Assembly (NCBI GenBank): GCA_900551555.1
Contig: URWC01000008.1
Span: 1 to 25,017 of the forward strand
Length of the DNA: 25,017 nucleotides
Direction of reading: 5' to 3'
Source of the DNA: an uncultured Collinsella sp.
GTDB lineage: Bacteria > Actinomycetota > Coriobacteriia > Coriobacteriales > Coriobacteriaceae
The translations under genes were made by a program, and so were the position numbers. Positions 13,724 through 20,704 of the stretch are shown here, one piece after another (the first letter of the stretch is position 1; each line of letters starts with the position of its first letter). The notes beneath the pieces are model-generated. The model was not told the DNA's origin, did not search any database, and worked only from the letters and a program-made list of their open reading frames with translations.

Positions 13724-15028
13724 CTAGATCTCGGCCTCCGCATGGCCTCGCTGCGCCTCGGGCAGCTCCCCGTAGAGCGGATGGTCTTCGAGCCTAAAGC
13801 GCTCGACCTGTTCGGGAGTGCGACCGCGTACAAAGAGCCACGAGCGATCGATCGGCGTCGCCATGAGCGTGCTGGGCAGCGCGTCGGCGCGGTCGGAAAA
13901 CACCCGGGCACTCTCGGGATCCTGGAACGCCAGCACCAGATGCGTGTCGCAGTTGCCCATGATGGAGCGTGCGCGTGCCTCGCCATAGAGCGCATCGAGC
14001 TGGTTGGTCGACTGCAGCAGCAGCGTCGCCCAGATGTTGCGGCTTCGGATAATCGAGAGCACGTTGTCGATCTGGGGGATCTGCAGATTTGCGAAGTCAT
14101 CGAGCATAAAGCGCACGGGCACGGGCAGGCTGCCGTCGGGCTGCCTATCGGCCTCGCGAATGAGGCCCATAAACGCCTGCGTAATAAAGAGGCCGGTCAG
14201 CGGATCGAGATTGCGGTCGATATCGCTCACGGTTACAAACGGGGCGCAGGGGGTGTGTCCCATGGAAGCGAAGTCCACCTGATGGCACTCACGATAGAGC
14301 TGTGCCGCACCGTCGAATCCCAGACACATGACCTTTTCGGCAAGGATGCCGACGATGCTCGCGTGCATGCGCTCGGCATTTTGCGTAATGGCGTAGCGCC
14401 GCCATAGCGAGAGGACATAGCTTTGGGGGTCGGTCGTGATCAGGTCGTCAAACAATCGACCCGTGGCACCGTCCTGCAGGTGCTCGATCAGCTTGATGAC
14501 CGAGCTGATCGTCTGCTCGTCGGCGGGTAGCTGTTCGGTGACGTAGGCGATAAGACACGACAGCAGGTTTGCCGCCGCATGATCCCAAAAAGGCTGGTTG
14601 TTGTCCTCGATGGGGCAGATGGCCTTTGCCACCGAGAGGATGTCCTGCTGGTTGGGCCTGCCGTCCGCCTTGCGGCGAATGTGCCTCAGGGGGTTGTAGC
14701 CGCAGCGCTCGATGCCGGGCGCAAGGGCCGGGACGGTGTTGAGGTCGGCGAAGTTGAGACATTGCACGCGGTAACCGTGGGCTGCCAGCACGGGTCCCAC
14801 TTCGCGACAGAGCGTGCCTTTGGTGTCGAGCACGATGTAGCTTGCGTTCATTTGCAGCAGGTTGGGCTTGAGGACGTTGCGGGTCTTGCCAGCTCCCGAG
14901 GGGCCGATCACAAGTGCGTTGTTGTTGAGTCCCGTTTGGCGGGTGTCGCAGGAAAGCGTTCGATCCTTGGCGAGGATGGTGGACGATGCGGACTCAGATG
15001 CGGCGAGGCGGCTGGCGAGGTTAGACAT
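13724..15028 (-). CDS. Type IV coupling protein, VirD4/TraG/TraD family ATPase
   Basis: 434 aa. Walker A is IGPSGAGKTR (Gly42-Thr49), followed by YIVLDTKGTL, as in VirD4-class proteins that couple DNA-protein substrates to a type IV secretion channel. Walker B is VRFMLDDFANLQIPQ (about 305-319). The downstream SRNIWATLLLQSTNQL and SIMGNCDTHLVLAFQDPESA are family signatures. The usual N-terminal membrane segments are absent: the start MSNLASRLAA runs straight to the ATPase core, so it resembles soluble TraG-like forms or is shortened. ATG 15028 has AAGGAGGT 6 nt upstream and overlaps the ClpP-like stop by 8 nt. It is the last gene of the element's operon, running toward pgi. Confidence 0.85.
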   Translation of the reverse strand: MSNLASRLAASESASSTILAKDRTLSCDTRQTGLNNNALVIGPSGAGKTRNVLKPNLLQMNASYIVLDTKGTLCREVGPVLAAHGYRVQCLNFADLNTVPALAPGIERCGYNPLRHIRRKADGRPNQQDILSVAKAICPIEDNNQPFWDHAAANLLSCLIAYVTEQLPADEQTISSVIKLIEHLQDGATGRLFDDLITTDPQSYVLSLWRRYAITQNAERMHASIVGILAEKVMCLGFDGAAQLYRECHQVDFASMGHTPCAPFVTVSDIDRNLDPLTGLFITQAFMGLIREADRQPDGSLPVPVRFMLDDFANLQIPQIDNVLSIIRSRNIWATLLLQSTNQLDALYGEARARSIMGNCDTHLVLAFQDPESARVFSDRADALPSTLMATPIDRSWLFVRGRTPEQVERFRLEDHPLYGELPEAQRGHAEAEI

Positions 15029-15638
15029 GGGCGACCTCCTTGGTGGTCGAGAGGATTTCGTGGGCAAAGCCGAGCTCGACGGCGCGCTCGGCCGAAAGGT
15101 AGGTGTCTTTTGCAGTGAGGGACTGGATGCGCTTGGGCGTGAGGCCGCTGCGGTCCGAGAGGATTTGCGTGAGGGTCTTGCGGGTCTGCATGAGACGCCG
15201 GCTGGTTTCCTGCAGCGCAAGTGCCGAGCCGCCTGCCCCCTGGGGGATCAGCGGGTCGTGAATCATGAGCTCTGCATGGGGCGCCATACGGCGATCGTCG
15301 CCGCCCATAAAGATCACGGCGCCCATGGACGCGGCGAATTCCAGGCAGACGGTGCGGATGGGGCACGATGCGAGGCGCATGGCGTCATAGATCGCAAGAC
15401 CCGATCGCACGCTTCCGCCGGCGCTGGCGACAAATATGGTGATGGGGCGGCTGGGGTCGGTGGCATCGAGCAGGCGGATCTGCTGGCATAGGTCGTGAGC
15501 CATCGGGGTTTCGATGTTTCCCATGACGGAGAGCTCGCGACGGGCGAGCATCTCATCGTAAATGCTGGTAAGCGTGATACCTCGGGCGGATTCACGCATG
15601 GTGAGGGGGCTGATGATGGGGGAATGATTGGTGTCCAT
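15021..15638 (-). CDS. ClpP-like serine protease encoded in the mobile element
   Basis: 205 aa, ClpP-sized. The catalytic triad is intact: Ser104 in FAASMGAVIF, His127 in ELMIHDPLIPQG, Asp178 in AKDTYLSAERAVELGFAHEI. FVASAGGSVRSGLAIYDAM is the oxyanion-side glycine loop. It is clearly diverged from housekeeping ClpP (ARRELSVMGNIE in place of the usual RERIIFLG start, MAPHAELMIH in place of the usual LPNSRIMIH). No Clp ATPase or adaptor is adjacent. ATG 15638 has AAAGGAG 6 nt upstream. The 8-nt overlap with the coupling-protein start suggests that both are made in a fixed ratio. A role in processing or clearing a transfer protein is possible but unproven. Confidence 0.85.
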   Translation of the reverse strand: MDTNHSPIISPLTMRESARGITLTSIYDEMLARRELSVMGNIETPMAHDLCQQIRLLDATDPSRPITIFVASAGGSVRSGLAIYDAMRLASCPIRTVCLEFAASMGAVIFMGGDDRRMAPHAELMIHDPLIPQGAGGSALALQETSRRLMQTRKTLTQILSDRSGLTPKRIQSLTAKDTYLSAERAVELGFAHEILSTTKEVAHV

Positions 15639-15701
15639 GAGGACTCCTTTCTGTTGGTTGTGTTGTGGAATAGGATTGTTGCCCGCGGAGGGGCTGGCGG
15701 G

Positions 15702-16592
15702 CTACGGGGTTCGTCCGAGCCTGAGATCGAGCTCGGTTGTGGGGCAGGCTGCCTGTTCGTGCGGCTCGCAAGCGCCAAGGGCTCCAAAGCGATGGAGCGT
15801 TGCGACGGGCGTGGTGTAGGCGAGCCGCAGCTGATGCTCGACAGGGGCACATCCGTCATTTTTGTAATGAGCCGCGTAGTACTGCGCGATGCTGGCGTTC
15901 ATCTCGCTGCCATTGCGATGGCGCTCAAACTGGCGTCTGCAGGTCTCGATGATCTTTGCTACCGACTTGGGTGCCGTCGCGGGAACAAGGGCGAGATAGC
16001 CCTCAAATAGCTCGTTGATGCTCAGGAGGCACAGCAGGTCGATCAGCGTCCTTATGGCTGCTCCCTCGGCGGAAAAGTGCGCGGTCATGCGGTTATATCG
16101 GTTGCGGTCGACGATGGCCGCATGGGGTCTTGGAGTTTTCTGCCCCGTGGTCCCGGGCTTTTGCCGCGCCTGTGCATTGAGCTCGACGTTGCAGCGCTTG
16201 AGGCCGTCCAACGGAAGGAACAGTGCGGTGCGCAGGGTGTTCCGCTTGCTTTCGAGTTCATGACGCTCGTCGGGTTCCCATGCGAGCTTGAGTTTCGTGT
16301 CGAGCGCCGTAAGCATATGGGCTAGGCAGCCTACGGTAAGAACGTACGAATCGTTGTCGCGTTTTGGGGCATAGGGGTCTGTCAGCTTGCGAATGTCGGG
16401 GTCGCCCATGATCTTTGTGCAGCGCTTCAGCAGTTGAGGGTGGTCGGCCAAGATCGTCGCGAGCGGTAGCGACGCGTAGTTCTTGATGGTCGCGGCGGCA
16501 AAGGCGGCGTCATATTCGTTTGCATATGCTCGCTCAATGCGGGCATCCAGAATGCTTTTCTTATCGCCGTCTTCAGCGTGGTGGTTTGTCAT
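15702..16592 (-). CDS. Unrecognised 296-aa protein of the integrated element
   Basis: No family is recognised. It starts MTNHHAEDGDKKSILDARIE and is predominantly helical and charged, with no signal peptide or membrane segment. The middle has HMLTALDTKLKLAWEPDERH and a basic stretch NAQARQKPGTTGQKTPRPHA, which could be a flexible nucleic-acid-binding linker; the rest shows IRTLIDLLCLLSINELFEGY and CRRQFERHRNGSEM. ATG 16592 is chosen because TTGGAGAAGCT precedes it; the open frame upstream to 16748 is made of repeated ACATCA units and is unlikely to be coding. It is the first gene of the element's operon, 63 bp before the ClpP-like gene, so it plausibly belongs to the same transfer or maintenance function. 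Confidence 0.6.
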   Translation of the reverse strand: MTNHHAEDGDKKSILDARIERAYANEYDAAFAAATIKNYASLPLATILADHPQLLKRCTKIMGDPDIRKLTDPYAPKRDNDSYVLTVGCLAHMLTALDTKLKLAWEPDERHELESKRNTLRTALFLPLDGLKRCNVELNAQARQKPGTTGQKTPRPHAAIVDRNRYNRMTAHFSAEGAAIRTLIDLLCLLSINELFEGYLALVPATAPKSVAKIIETCRRQFERHRNGSEMNASIAQYYAAHYKNDGCAPVEHQLRLAYTTPVATLHRFGALGACEPHEQAACPTTELDLRLGRTP

Positions 16593-16607
16593 AGCTTCTC
16601 CAATCGG

Positions 16608-16680
16608 TTGATGTTCGTGCTGTTTGTTGATGTGTTGGTTGTCGTGAGTGATGTGCTTGCCGTGGGTGATGTGCTGACGT
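16608..16680. repeat. Four spaced GATGT repeats upstream of the element operon
   Basis: GATGT recurs at 16610, 16629, 16650 and 16668, spaced 19, 21 and 18 bp, about two helical turns each. The last two units share GTGATGTGCT in a longer 18-bp imperfect tandem. They lie directly before the ribosome site of the 296-aa gene. Binding of a regulator on one DNA face, or repeats in the mRNA leader, are both possible. Confidence 0.5.
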
Positions 16681-16912
16681 TGGGGTGCTATGCGGTTTTC
16701 AATGAGCCCGTGAGGCGGTTGCTGCAGGGGCGGGATGGAACGGCCCATGCAAGGCGGAAGGCATCGTGCTCAAAATCGAGACAGCAATGCCCTGAGCGCC
16801 TCACATGTGGCAGTTACCTCATTAAGTTGTCATTGCGTTTGGGGTTGTACTTTGCCGATCTTCCTTCTCTTACACGCTAAAACTCAAACTTCATATGCTC
16901 GATCTACTTAAA

Positions 16913-16931
16913 ACCGCAACGGCGGTCTTTT
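16913..16931. terminator. Small terminator-like hairpin inside the element
   Basis: ACCGC (16913-16917) pairs with GCGGT (16922-16926) around AACG. CTTTT follows on the + strand and TTTT-like bases follow on the - strand. Only 5 bp, so weak; it might limit read-through into or out of the element. Confidence 0.3.
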
Positions 16932-16974
16932 ATCAACTTATATGTCGGAACGCGTCTTTGCAAGTACTTTTTTG

Positions 16975-17019
16975 CCTTTGTTTCAAATGGCCTTGTTTTC
17001 AAACCTTGTTTTCAAATGG
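16975..17019. repeat. Tandem CCTTGTTTTCAAA repeats next to the right element end
   Basis: CCTTGTTTTCAAA occurs exactly twice in tandem (16991-17003 and 17004-17016), with a diverged third unit CCTTTGTTTCAAATGG at 16975-16990. The second exact unit also ends in ATGG, like the third. They lie 65 bp inside the right pgi-end repeat, where recombinase arm or excisionase sites usually lie in integrated elements. Confidence 0.6.
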
Positions 17020-17083
17020 GGTGGTTTTGCAACCGTCATACGCGCGCTGTGCGAACGTGCCCCGGCTCGGATAAGATAGTGCG

Positions 17084-17113
17084 ATCGAGTTCTACCGTGC
17101 TCACCGCAAGTAG
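17084..17113 (+). repeat. Right attachment-like repeat (displaced pgi 3' end)
   Basis: Encodes IEFYRAHRK plus TAG out of any gene context, matching 13553-13582 at 27 of 30 positions with only synonymous differences. Similarity to pgi stops sharply upstream of base 17084. A near-identical pgi-type terminator follows. It is best read as the original pgi end pushed aside when an element carrying its own replacement end integrated. Confidence 0.75.
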
Positions 17114-17135
17114 TTTTTACGGCTGAGTTGGCTTA

Positions 17136-17181
17136 TGCCGAAAGGGGCCCGTATCCGTTGGGATGCGGGCCCCTTTCGGCA
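17136..17181. terminator. Long bidirectional terminator (right pgi-type copy)
   Basis: A stem of about 20 bp: TGCCGAAAGGGGCCCGTATC-type left arm pairs with the right arm ending CCCCTTTCGGCA, with a GTTG loop and one G-U pair. The A/T-rich segment inside the arms gives T-runs on both strands. It would end pgi in the ancestral arrangement and now separates the element from deoC. Confidence 0.8.
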
Positions 17182-17286
17182 TCCGCGTGCGGTGCCATTC
17201 GCTGTCAGTAAATATACGTTTACAGCTAATTTCATACCACTTGTCGGAATGCGGACGCTGTCCTTGCATGTCGGGCGTACATTGAA

Positions 17287-17310
17287 CGTGGTTTTTCGCG
17301 TGAAACCACG
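17287..17310. promoter_or_regulatory. Palindrome in the deoC leader, possible operator
   Basis: CGTGGTTT and AAACCACG are perfect 8-bp inverted arms separated by 8 nt, 35 bp before the deoC start. No T-run follows, so it is not a terminator. A repressor site, for example for a deoxynucleoside-responsive regulator, is plausible, but I cannot name the protein. Confidence 0.35.
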
Positions 17311-17344
17311 AATCGGTTGTCAGTCCTGAACAAGGAGGCCCAGC

Positions 17345-18019
17345 ATGACGCTTGCCAAACCCATCAATAAATACATCGACTATATCGATGCCCCCGAGGA
17401 CACGTTTGAGCAGTATGTCGAGAAGGCGTTAAAGTACAACTTTCGCTGCGTATTTGCGAACCTTCAGGAGTACGAGACGGGCCGCGCCATGCTCGAGGGC
17501 TCTGACATCATCCTTGCCGGCGCCATCGACTTTCCCCAGGGCACTATGACGCTTGAGGAGAAGCTTGCGAGGTTTGAGGAATACGCTGCGTGTGGCTTTA
17601 CCGAGATTGACTACGTTTTGAATCAGGGGTCGATCGAGAACCGCGATTTTGATGCCATCGAGCGCGAGATGACTACCATTGCTGATTTTTGTCGTGCGCA
17701 TGGCATCACTGACAAGGTAATCGTCGAGATGTGCAAGCTGGACGGCGACGACGCCGCCAAGCGCCGTGTATGCGAGATCGCGCTGGAGGCCAAGCCGGGA
17801 TTCCTTAAGACATCGACCGGCAGAAGCTTTGGCGGTGCTAAGCTCGAGGACGTGCGGCTGATGCACGAGGTGCTCGGCGATGCCGTGGCAATCAAGGCGG
17901 CGGGCGGTATCCATAATTACGAAGAGGCTTGCGCATTCATCGAGGCCGGCGCCAGCGCGTTAGGTGCATCGGCGGGCATCGCGATCGTCGAGGGCGCACC
18001 GACGGATGAGCGTCGCTAG
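17345..18019 (+). CDS. deoC: Deoxyribose-phosphate aldolase
   Basis: 224 aa, the normal length. It cleaves 2-deoxyribose 5-phosphate into glyceraldehyde 3-phosphate and acetaldehyde during deoxynucleoside breakdown. The Schiff-base Lys155 sits in PGFLKTSTGRS, the assisting Lys184 in AIKAAGGIHNYEEA and the acidic partner Asp89 in FTEIDYVLNQGS. The C-terminus ends ALGASAGIAIVEGA. The ATG at 17345 has AAGGAGG 6 nt upstream. It stands alone, without other deoxynucleoside genes. It now lies next to the right end of the element inserted at pgi, so it was probably the direct downstream neighbour of pgi before insertion. Confidence 0.92.
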   Translation: MTLAKPINKYIDYIDAPEDTFEQYVEKALKYNFRCVFANLQEYETGRAMLEGSDIILAGAIDFPQGTMTLEEKLARFEEYAACGFTEIDYVLNQGSIENRDFDAIEREMTTIADFCRAHGITDKVIVEMCKLDGDDAAKRRVCEIALEAKPGFLKTSTGRSFGGAKLEDVRLMHEVLGDAVAIKAAGGIHNYEEACAFIEAGASALGASAGIAIVEGAPTDERR

Positions 18020-18168
18020 CAGACGTATTTGACCTGAGCGATAAAGCTTCACGACCACACGCCGTTCATGTTCGGGACAATATGACATTTTTCCCGTTGC
18101 AAACGGAGTCGCGGTGGCTGTTCTGTATGATGACTCAGACAAGGTTACTCAATGACAGGGAGGCATAT

Positions 18169-19011
18169 ATGGCAATCAAAGCCATCGCGATGGATATCGA
18201 CGGTACGCTCACCAACGATCAGAAGGTGATCAGCCCGCGTACGCGCGAGAAGCTGCTCGCGGCGCAGGAATCGGGTATTAAGCTCATCTTGGCTTCGGGC
18301 CGTCCCGCATGGGGGCTGCACGCCTTGGCGCAGGAGCTCGACCTCCAAAACCATGACGGTCTGCTAGTTGCCTTTAATGGCGCGCATGTGGTCGACGCTC
18401 AGACCGATGAGGTCCTTTTTGACCAGGCCATGCCGGCTGACGAACTGCACCGTCTGATTGATCATCTGCGCAATTTCGACGTGATCCCTATGATTTCGCT
18501 TGGTCGCGATCTGCACGTCGAGGATTCGTATCGCTGCATGATCACGCTGCCTGATGGCTCGCAGAAAAACATCGTCAAATACGAGCGCGATGCGTGCGAT
18601 CTTAAGATCCGCGAGGTGGAGAGCCTGCATGAGGTCGCTGATGCTTATCCCGTGGACAAGCTGCTGACGGCGGGCGATCCGGCCTACCTGCAGGCGCATT
18701 ACGAGGAGATGTATGCGCCCTTTAAGCAGACGCTTTCGGGCATGTTTACGGCCGACTGGTACTTTGAGTACACGGCGCCCGGTATCGACAAAGCCCATGC
18801 GCTCGAGGGCGCCCTGCCCAAGCTCGGCATCGATGCCAGCGAGGTCGTATCGTTTGGCGACGGCCAGAACGACAAGTCCATGATTGAGTGGGCCGGCACC
18901 GGTGTTGCCATGGGCAACGCCGTCGATGAGGTCAAGGCTGTGGCCCAGATGGTGACCGCCAATAACAACGAAGACGGTATTGCGGTGGCGCTGGATAAGC
19001 TGCTGGGCTAG
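18169..19011 (+). CDS. HAD-superfamily phosphatase, Cof/HAD-IIB type
   Basis: 280 aa. HAD motif I is AMDIDGTLTNDQK (nucleophile and acid Asp), motif II is LILASGRP, and the C-terminal motif is VVSFGDGQNDKSMIEWAGTG with the GDGxND signature. Between them lies an alpha/beta cap of the IIB class, as in Cof, YidA and sugar-phosphate phosphatases. The substrate cannot be told; broad hydrolysis of sugar phosphates is usual. ATG 18169 has AGGGAGG 6 nt upstream; the frame is open further up to 18082 without a ribosome site. A strong terminator follows, although the next HAD gene begins just after it. Confidence 0.88.
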   Translation: MAIKAIAMDIDGTLTNDQKVISPRTREKLLAAQESGIKLILASGRPAWGLHALAQELDLQNHDGLLVAFNGAHVVDAQTDEVLFDQAMPADELHRLIDHLRNFDVIPMISLGRDLHVEDSYRCMITLPDGSQKNIVKYERDACDLKIREVESLHEVADAYPVDKLLTAGDPAYLQAHYEEMYAPFKQTLSGMFTADWYFEYTAPGIDKAHALEGALPKLGIDASEVVSFGDGQNDKSMIEWAGTGVAMGNAVDEVKAVAQMVTANNNEDGIAVALDKLLG

Positions 19012-19033
19012 AATCGCCGATAATGCATGGTTC

Positions 19034-19060
19034 GGGCGCCTGCTTACAGGCGCCCTTTTG
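19034..19060 (+). terminator. Terminator between the two HAD genes
   Basis: GGGCGCCTG pairs perfectly with CAGGCGCCC (9 bp, loop CTTA), followed by TTTTG. The ribosome site of the next gene starts 4 bp later, so that gene depends on read-through or on a promoter that I could not find. Confidence 0.85.
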
Positions 19061-19074
19061 TTAGGGAGGGTGCC

Positions 19075-19734
19075 GTGTCCGCATTTCCGTTCGACGCCGT
19101 TATCTTTGACATGGACGGTGTCATTGTCGATACCGAGTATTACTACCTGGGCGAGACCGCAGCTTTTGCCAAGGAGCTTGGGCTTAATCTGACTCAAGAG
19201 GAGTTGAATGGGCAGGTCGGTACCTCGCATCAGTTCTTCCTGCATATGCTGGTCGATTGGTTTGAGCGCGCCGGTAAGGGGCACTTCACTGGCGAGGAAG
19301 CGTTGGCCCGTTGGGACGAGTGGGCGCATGAGCGTCCGCGCGACTATCAGGCTTTGATTAACCCAGGCGCCGTGGATACGATTCGAGAGCTGCCGCGCCG
19401 TGGCGTTCGCGTGGCGCTTGCCAGCTCGTCTCCCATGGTTAGCATCGAGGAAGTGCTCAACGCATGCGGGCTGTCGGATGCCTTTGAGTATGTGGTGAGC
19501 GGCGAGCAGTTTAAGGAGAGTAAACCCGAGCCCGACATCTACCTGCATGCGCTAGACCTGCTGGGGCTGCCCGCGAATCGCTGCTGCTGCGTTGAGGATT
19601 CCGTTCCGGGCATTACCGCGGGTAAGCGAGCCGGCCTGACGGTCATTGCCAAGCGCGAGGAGCGCTTTGGCTTTAGCCAGGATGCCGCGGACAAGATTAT
19701 CGACCAGCTGCCGGAGCTGCTGGAACTCGCGTAG
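19075..19734 (+). CDS. HAD-IA phosphatase, beta-phosphoglucomutase-like
   Basis: 219 aa. IFDMDGVIVDTEYYY is motif I with the second Asp and the V-D-T-E of the beta-phosphoglucomutase subfamily. ALASSSPM is motif II, QFKESKPEPDIYLHAL carries the motif III Lys, and CVEDSVPGITAGKRAG is motif IV. The alpha-helical cap lies between motifs I and II. Activity could be a sugar-phosphate phosphatase or a hexose-phosphate mutase. GTG 19075 is chosen with AGGGAGG 5 nt before it. It precedes an FrlD-like kinase by 62 bp on the same strand, so both may act on the same amino-sugar or sugar-phosphate pathway. Confidence 0.85.
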   Translation: MSAFPFDAVIFDMDGVIVDTEYYYLGETAAFAKELGLNLTQEELNGQVGTSHQFFLHMLVDWFERAGKGHFTGEEALARWDEWAHERPRDYQALINPGAVDTIRELPRRGVRVALASSSPMVSIEEVLNACGLSDAFEYVVSGEQFKESKPEPDIYLHALDLLGLPANRCCCVEDSVPGITAGKRAGLTVIAKREERFGFSQDAADKIIDQLPELLELA

Positions 19735-19796
19735 ATTCTGGGCGGTACTGCTGTCACAACAGTGGTTCCGTTGGCATAAGAGAGAGGGGCGGCGTC

Positions 19797-20660
19797 ATGG
19801 CATTTAACGTGAGCGCACTGGGGTTTGGCGACAACGTCGTCGACTGCTACGAGCATATCCACACAATGTATCCGGGTGGCAATGCGGTGAACTTTGCCGT
19901 GTATGCCAAGAAGTGCGGCGCCGCGCGCTCCGCGTATATGGGCATCTTTGGTAATGACGCTGCTGCTGAGCATGTGATTGCGAGTCTTGAGGATGAGGAC
20001 GTTGAGCTTGCCAAGTGCAAGCAGCTCATCGGCGAGAACGGTGCGGCACGCGTGACCGTCGTTAACGGCGACCGTGTTTTCCTTGGCTCCAATGAGGGCG
20101 GCATCCGTGGTGATGCGCGCTATGTGCTCGATCGCTTTGACCTTGCGTACGTGAAGCAGTTCGACGTAGTCCACTCGGGCAACTATTGCTTTACCGAGCG
20201 TGAACTTCCCAAGTTGAAGGCCGCGGGCATCACGGTTTCGTTTGACTTCTCGGACGATTCGACCGACGAGTACTACGAGCAGATTGCTCCCTACGTTGAC
20301 TTCGCGTTCTTTAGCGCGGCAGACGCCGCGAGTGAGGATGAGATTCGCGAGCGTCTGGCATGGGTGAGGAGCCTAGGTCCGCGTTTCGTATCGGCAACGG
20401 CTGGCGCTGAGGGCTGCATTGCCTATGATGGCGATCGTTATTACCGCCAACTGGCTAAGCCGGTAACGGATATGAAGGACACCATGGGTGCGGGCGACTC
20501 ATTCCTGACTTCGTTCCTGATGTGTTATCTCGATTCCGTCAAGCGTGGCGAGGATGGTGCCGAGGCCATCGAGCGTGCACTCGACTTTGCGGCGGGGTTT
20601 GCTTCGACCGTATGCGGCATGGAAGGCTCCTGGGGCCATGGAGTGCCGATTTCCGAATAG
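19797..20660 (+). CDS. PfkB-family sugar kinase, fructoselysine 6-kinase (FrlD)-like
   Basis: 287 aa. The N-terminal GFGDNVVDCYEHIHTMYPGG and NAVNFAVYAKKCGA follow the E. coli FrlD pattern GDNCVDIYP...GGNAVNVAVY. FDFSDDSTDEYYEQIAPYVDF AFFSA also follows it (written as two segments), and the ATP/anion-hole signature DTMGAGDSFLTSFL carries the catalytic Asp of the ribokinase fold. FrlD phosphorylates fructoselysine, an Amadori product, before FrlB deglycation. Assignment to fructoselysine rather than another sugar rests on similarity only, and no frlB or transporter is in the window. The ATG at 19797 follows a GA-rich stretch, AAGAGAGAGGGG. Convergent with tatD. Confidence 0.75.
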   Translation: MAFNVSALGFGDNVVDCYEHIHTMYPGGNAVNFAVYAKKCGAARSAYMGIFGNDAAAEHVIASLEDEDVELAKCKQLIGENGAARVTVVNGDRVFLGSNEGGIRGDARYVLDRFDLAYVKQFDVVHSGNYCFTERELPKLKAAGITVSFDFSDDSTDEYYEQIAPYVDFAFFSAADAASEDEIRERLAWVRSLGPRFVSATAGAEGCIAYDGDRYYRQLAKPVTDMKDTMGAGDSFLTSFLMCYLDSVKRGEDGAEAIERALDFAAGFASTVCGMEGSWGHGVPISE

Positions 20661-20670
20661 GTGAGCAGTG

Positions 20671-20698
20671 CCGGGGAGTCGAATTGTCGACTCCCCGG
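20671..20698. terminator. 12-bp hairpin after the FrlD-like gene
   Basis: CCGGGGAGTCGA pairs perfectly with TCGACTCCCCGG around ATTG, 10 bp after the stop. There is no T-run next to it, so it may stabilise the mRNA 3' end or act together with the larger palindrome that follows. Confidence 0.5.
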
Positions 20699-20704
20699 GA
20701 CCTC

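Larger units (their letters stand above)
16593..17083. other. Non-coding control region of the integrated element (about 490 bp)
   Basis: I see no convincing gene here. It is more AT-rich toward 16870-17030 than the surrounding sequence. It holds the GATGT repeats at its left end, a small hairpin near 16913-16931, and tandem CCTTGTTTTCAAA repeats at 16975-17019 close to the right pgi-end repeat. A plus-strand frame at 16578-16880 is antisense to the repeat leader and lacks a ribosome site. The region presumably carries the promoter for the minus-strand genes, but no clear -35/-10 pair stands out. Confidence 0.5.
13583..17113. mobile_element. Integrated element (remnant) at the 3' end of pgi
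   Basis: A 3.5-kb segment bounded by direct repeats of the pgi 3' end, each followed by a near-identical GGGGCCCGTATCC-type terminator. It carries only minus-strand genes: an unrecognised 296-aa protein, a ClpP-like protease and a VirD4/TraG coupling ATPase, preceded by a repeat-rich 490-bp control region near the right end. Coupling protein content points to a conjugative or mobilisable origin. No integrase, relaxase or replication gene is seen. It is therefore a degenerated element, a passenger mobilised in trans, or one end of a formerly larger element. Confidence 0.7.

Noticed and set aside
15021..15638. Housekeeping clpP
   Set aside because: Diverged N-terminus, no clpX or tig neighbour, and coupled to a conjugation-type ATPase inside a pgi-flanked insert; better read as an element-borne paralogue.
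16578..16880. 100-codon plus-strand frame in the element control region
   Set aside because: Its start overlaps the 296-aa gene and it runs through the GATGT repeats; no ribosome site, low-complexity V/D/L content.
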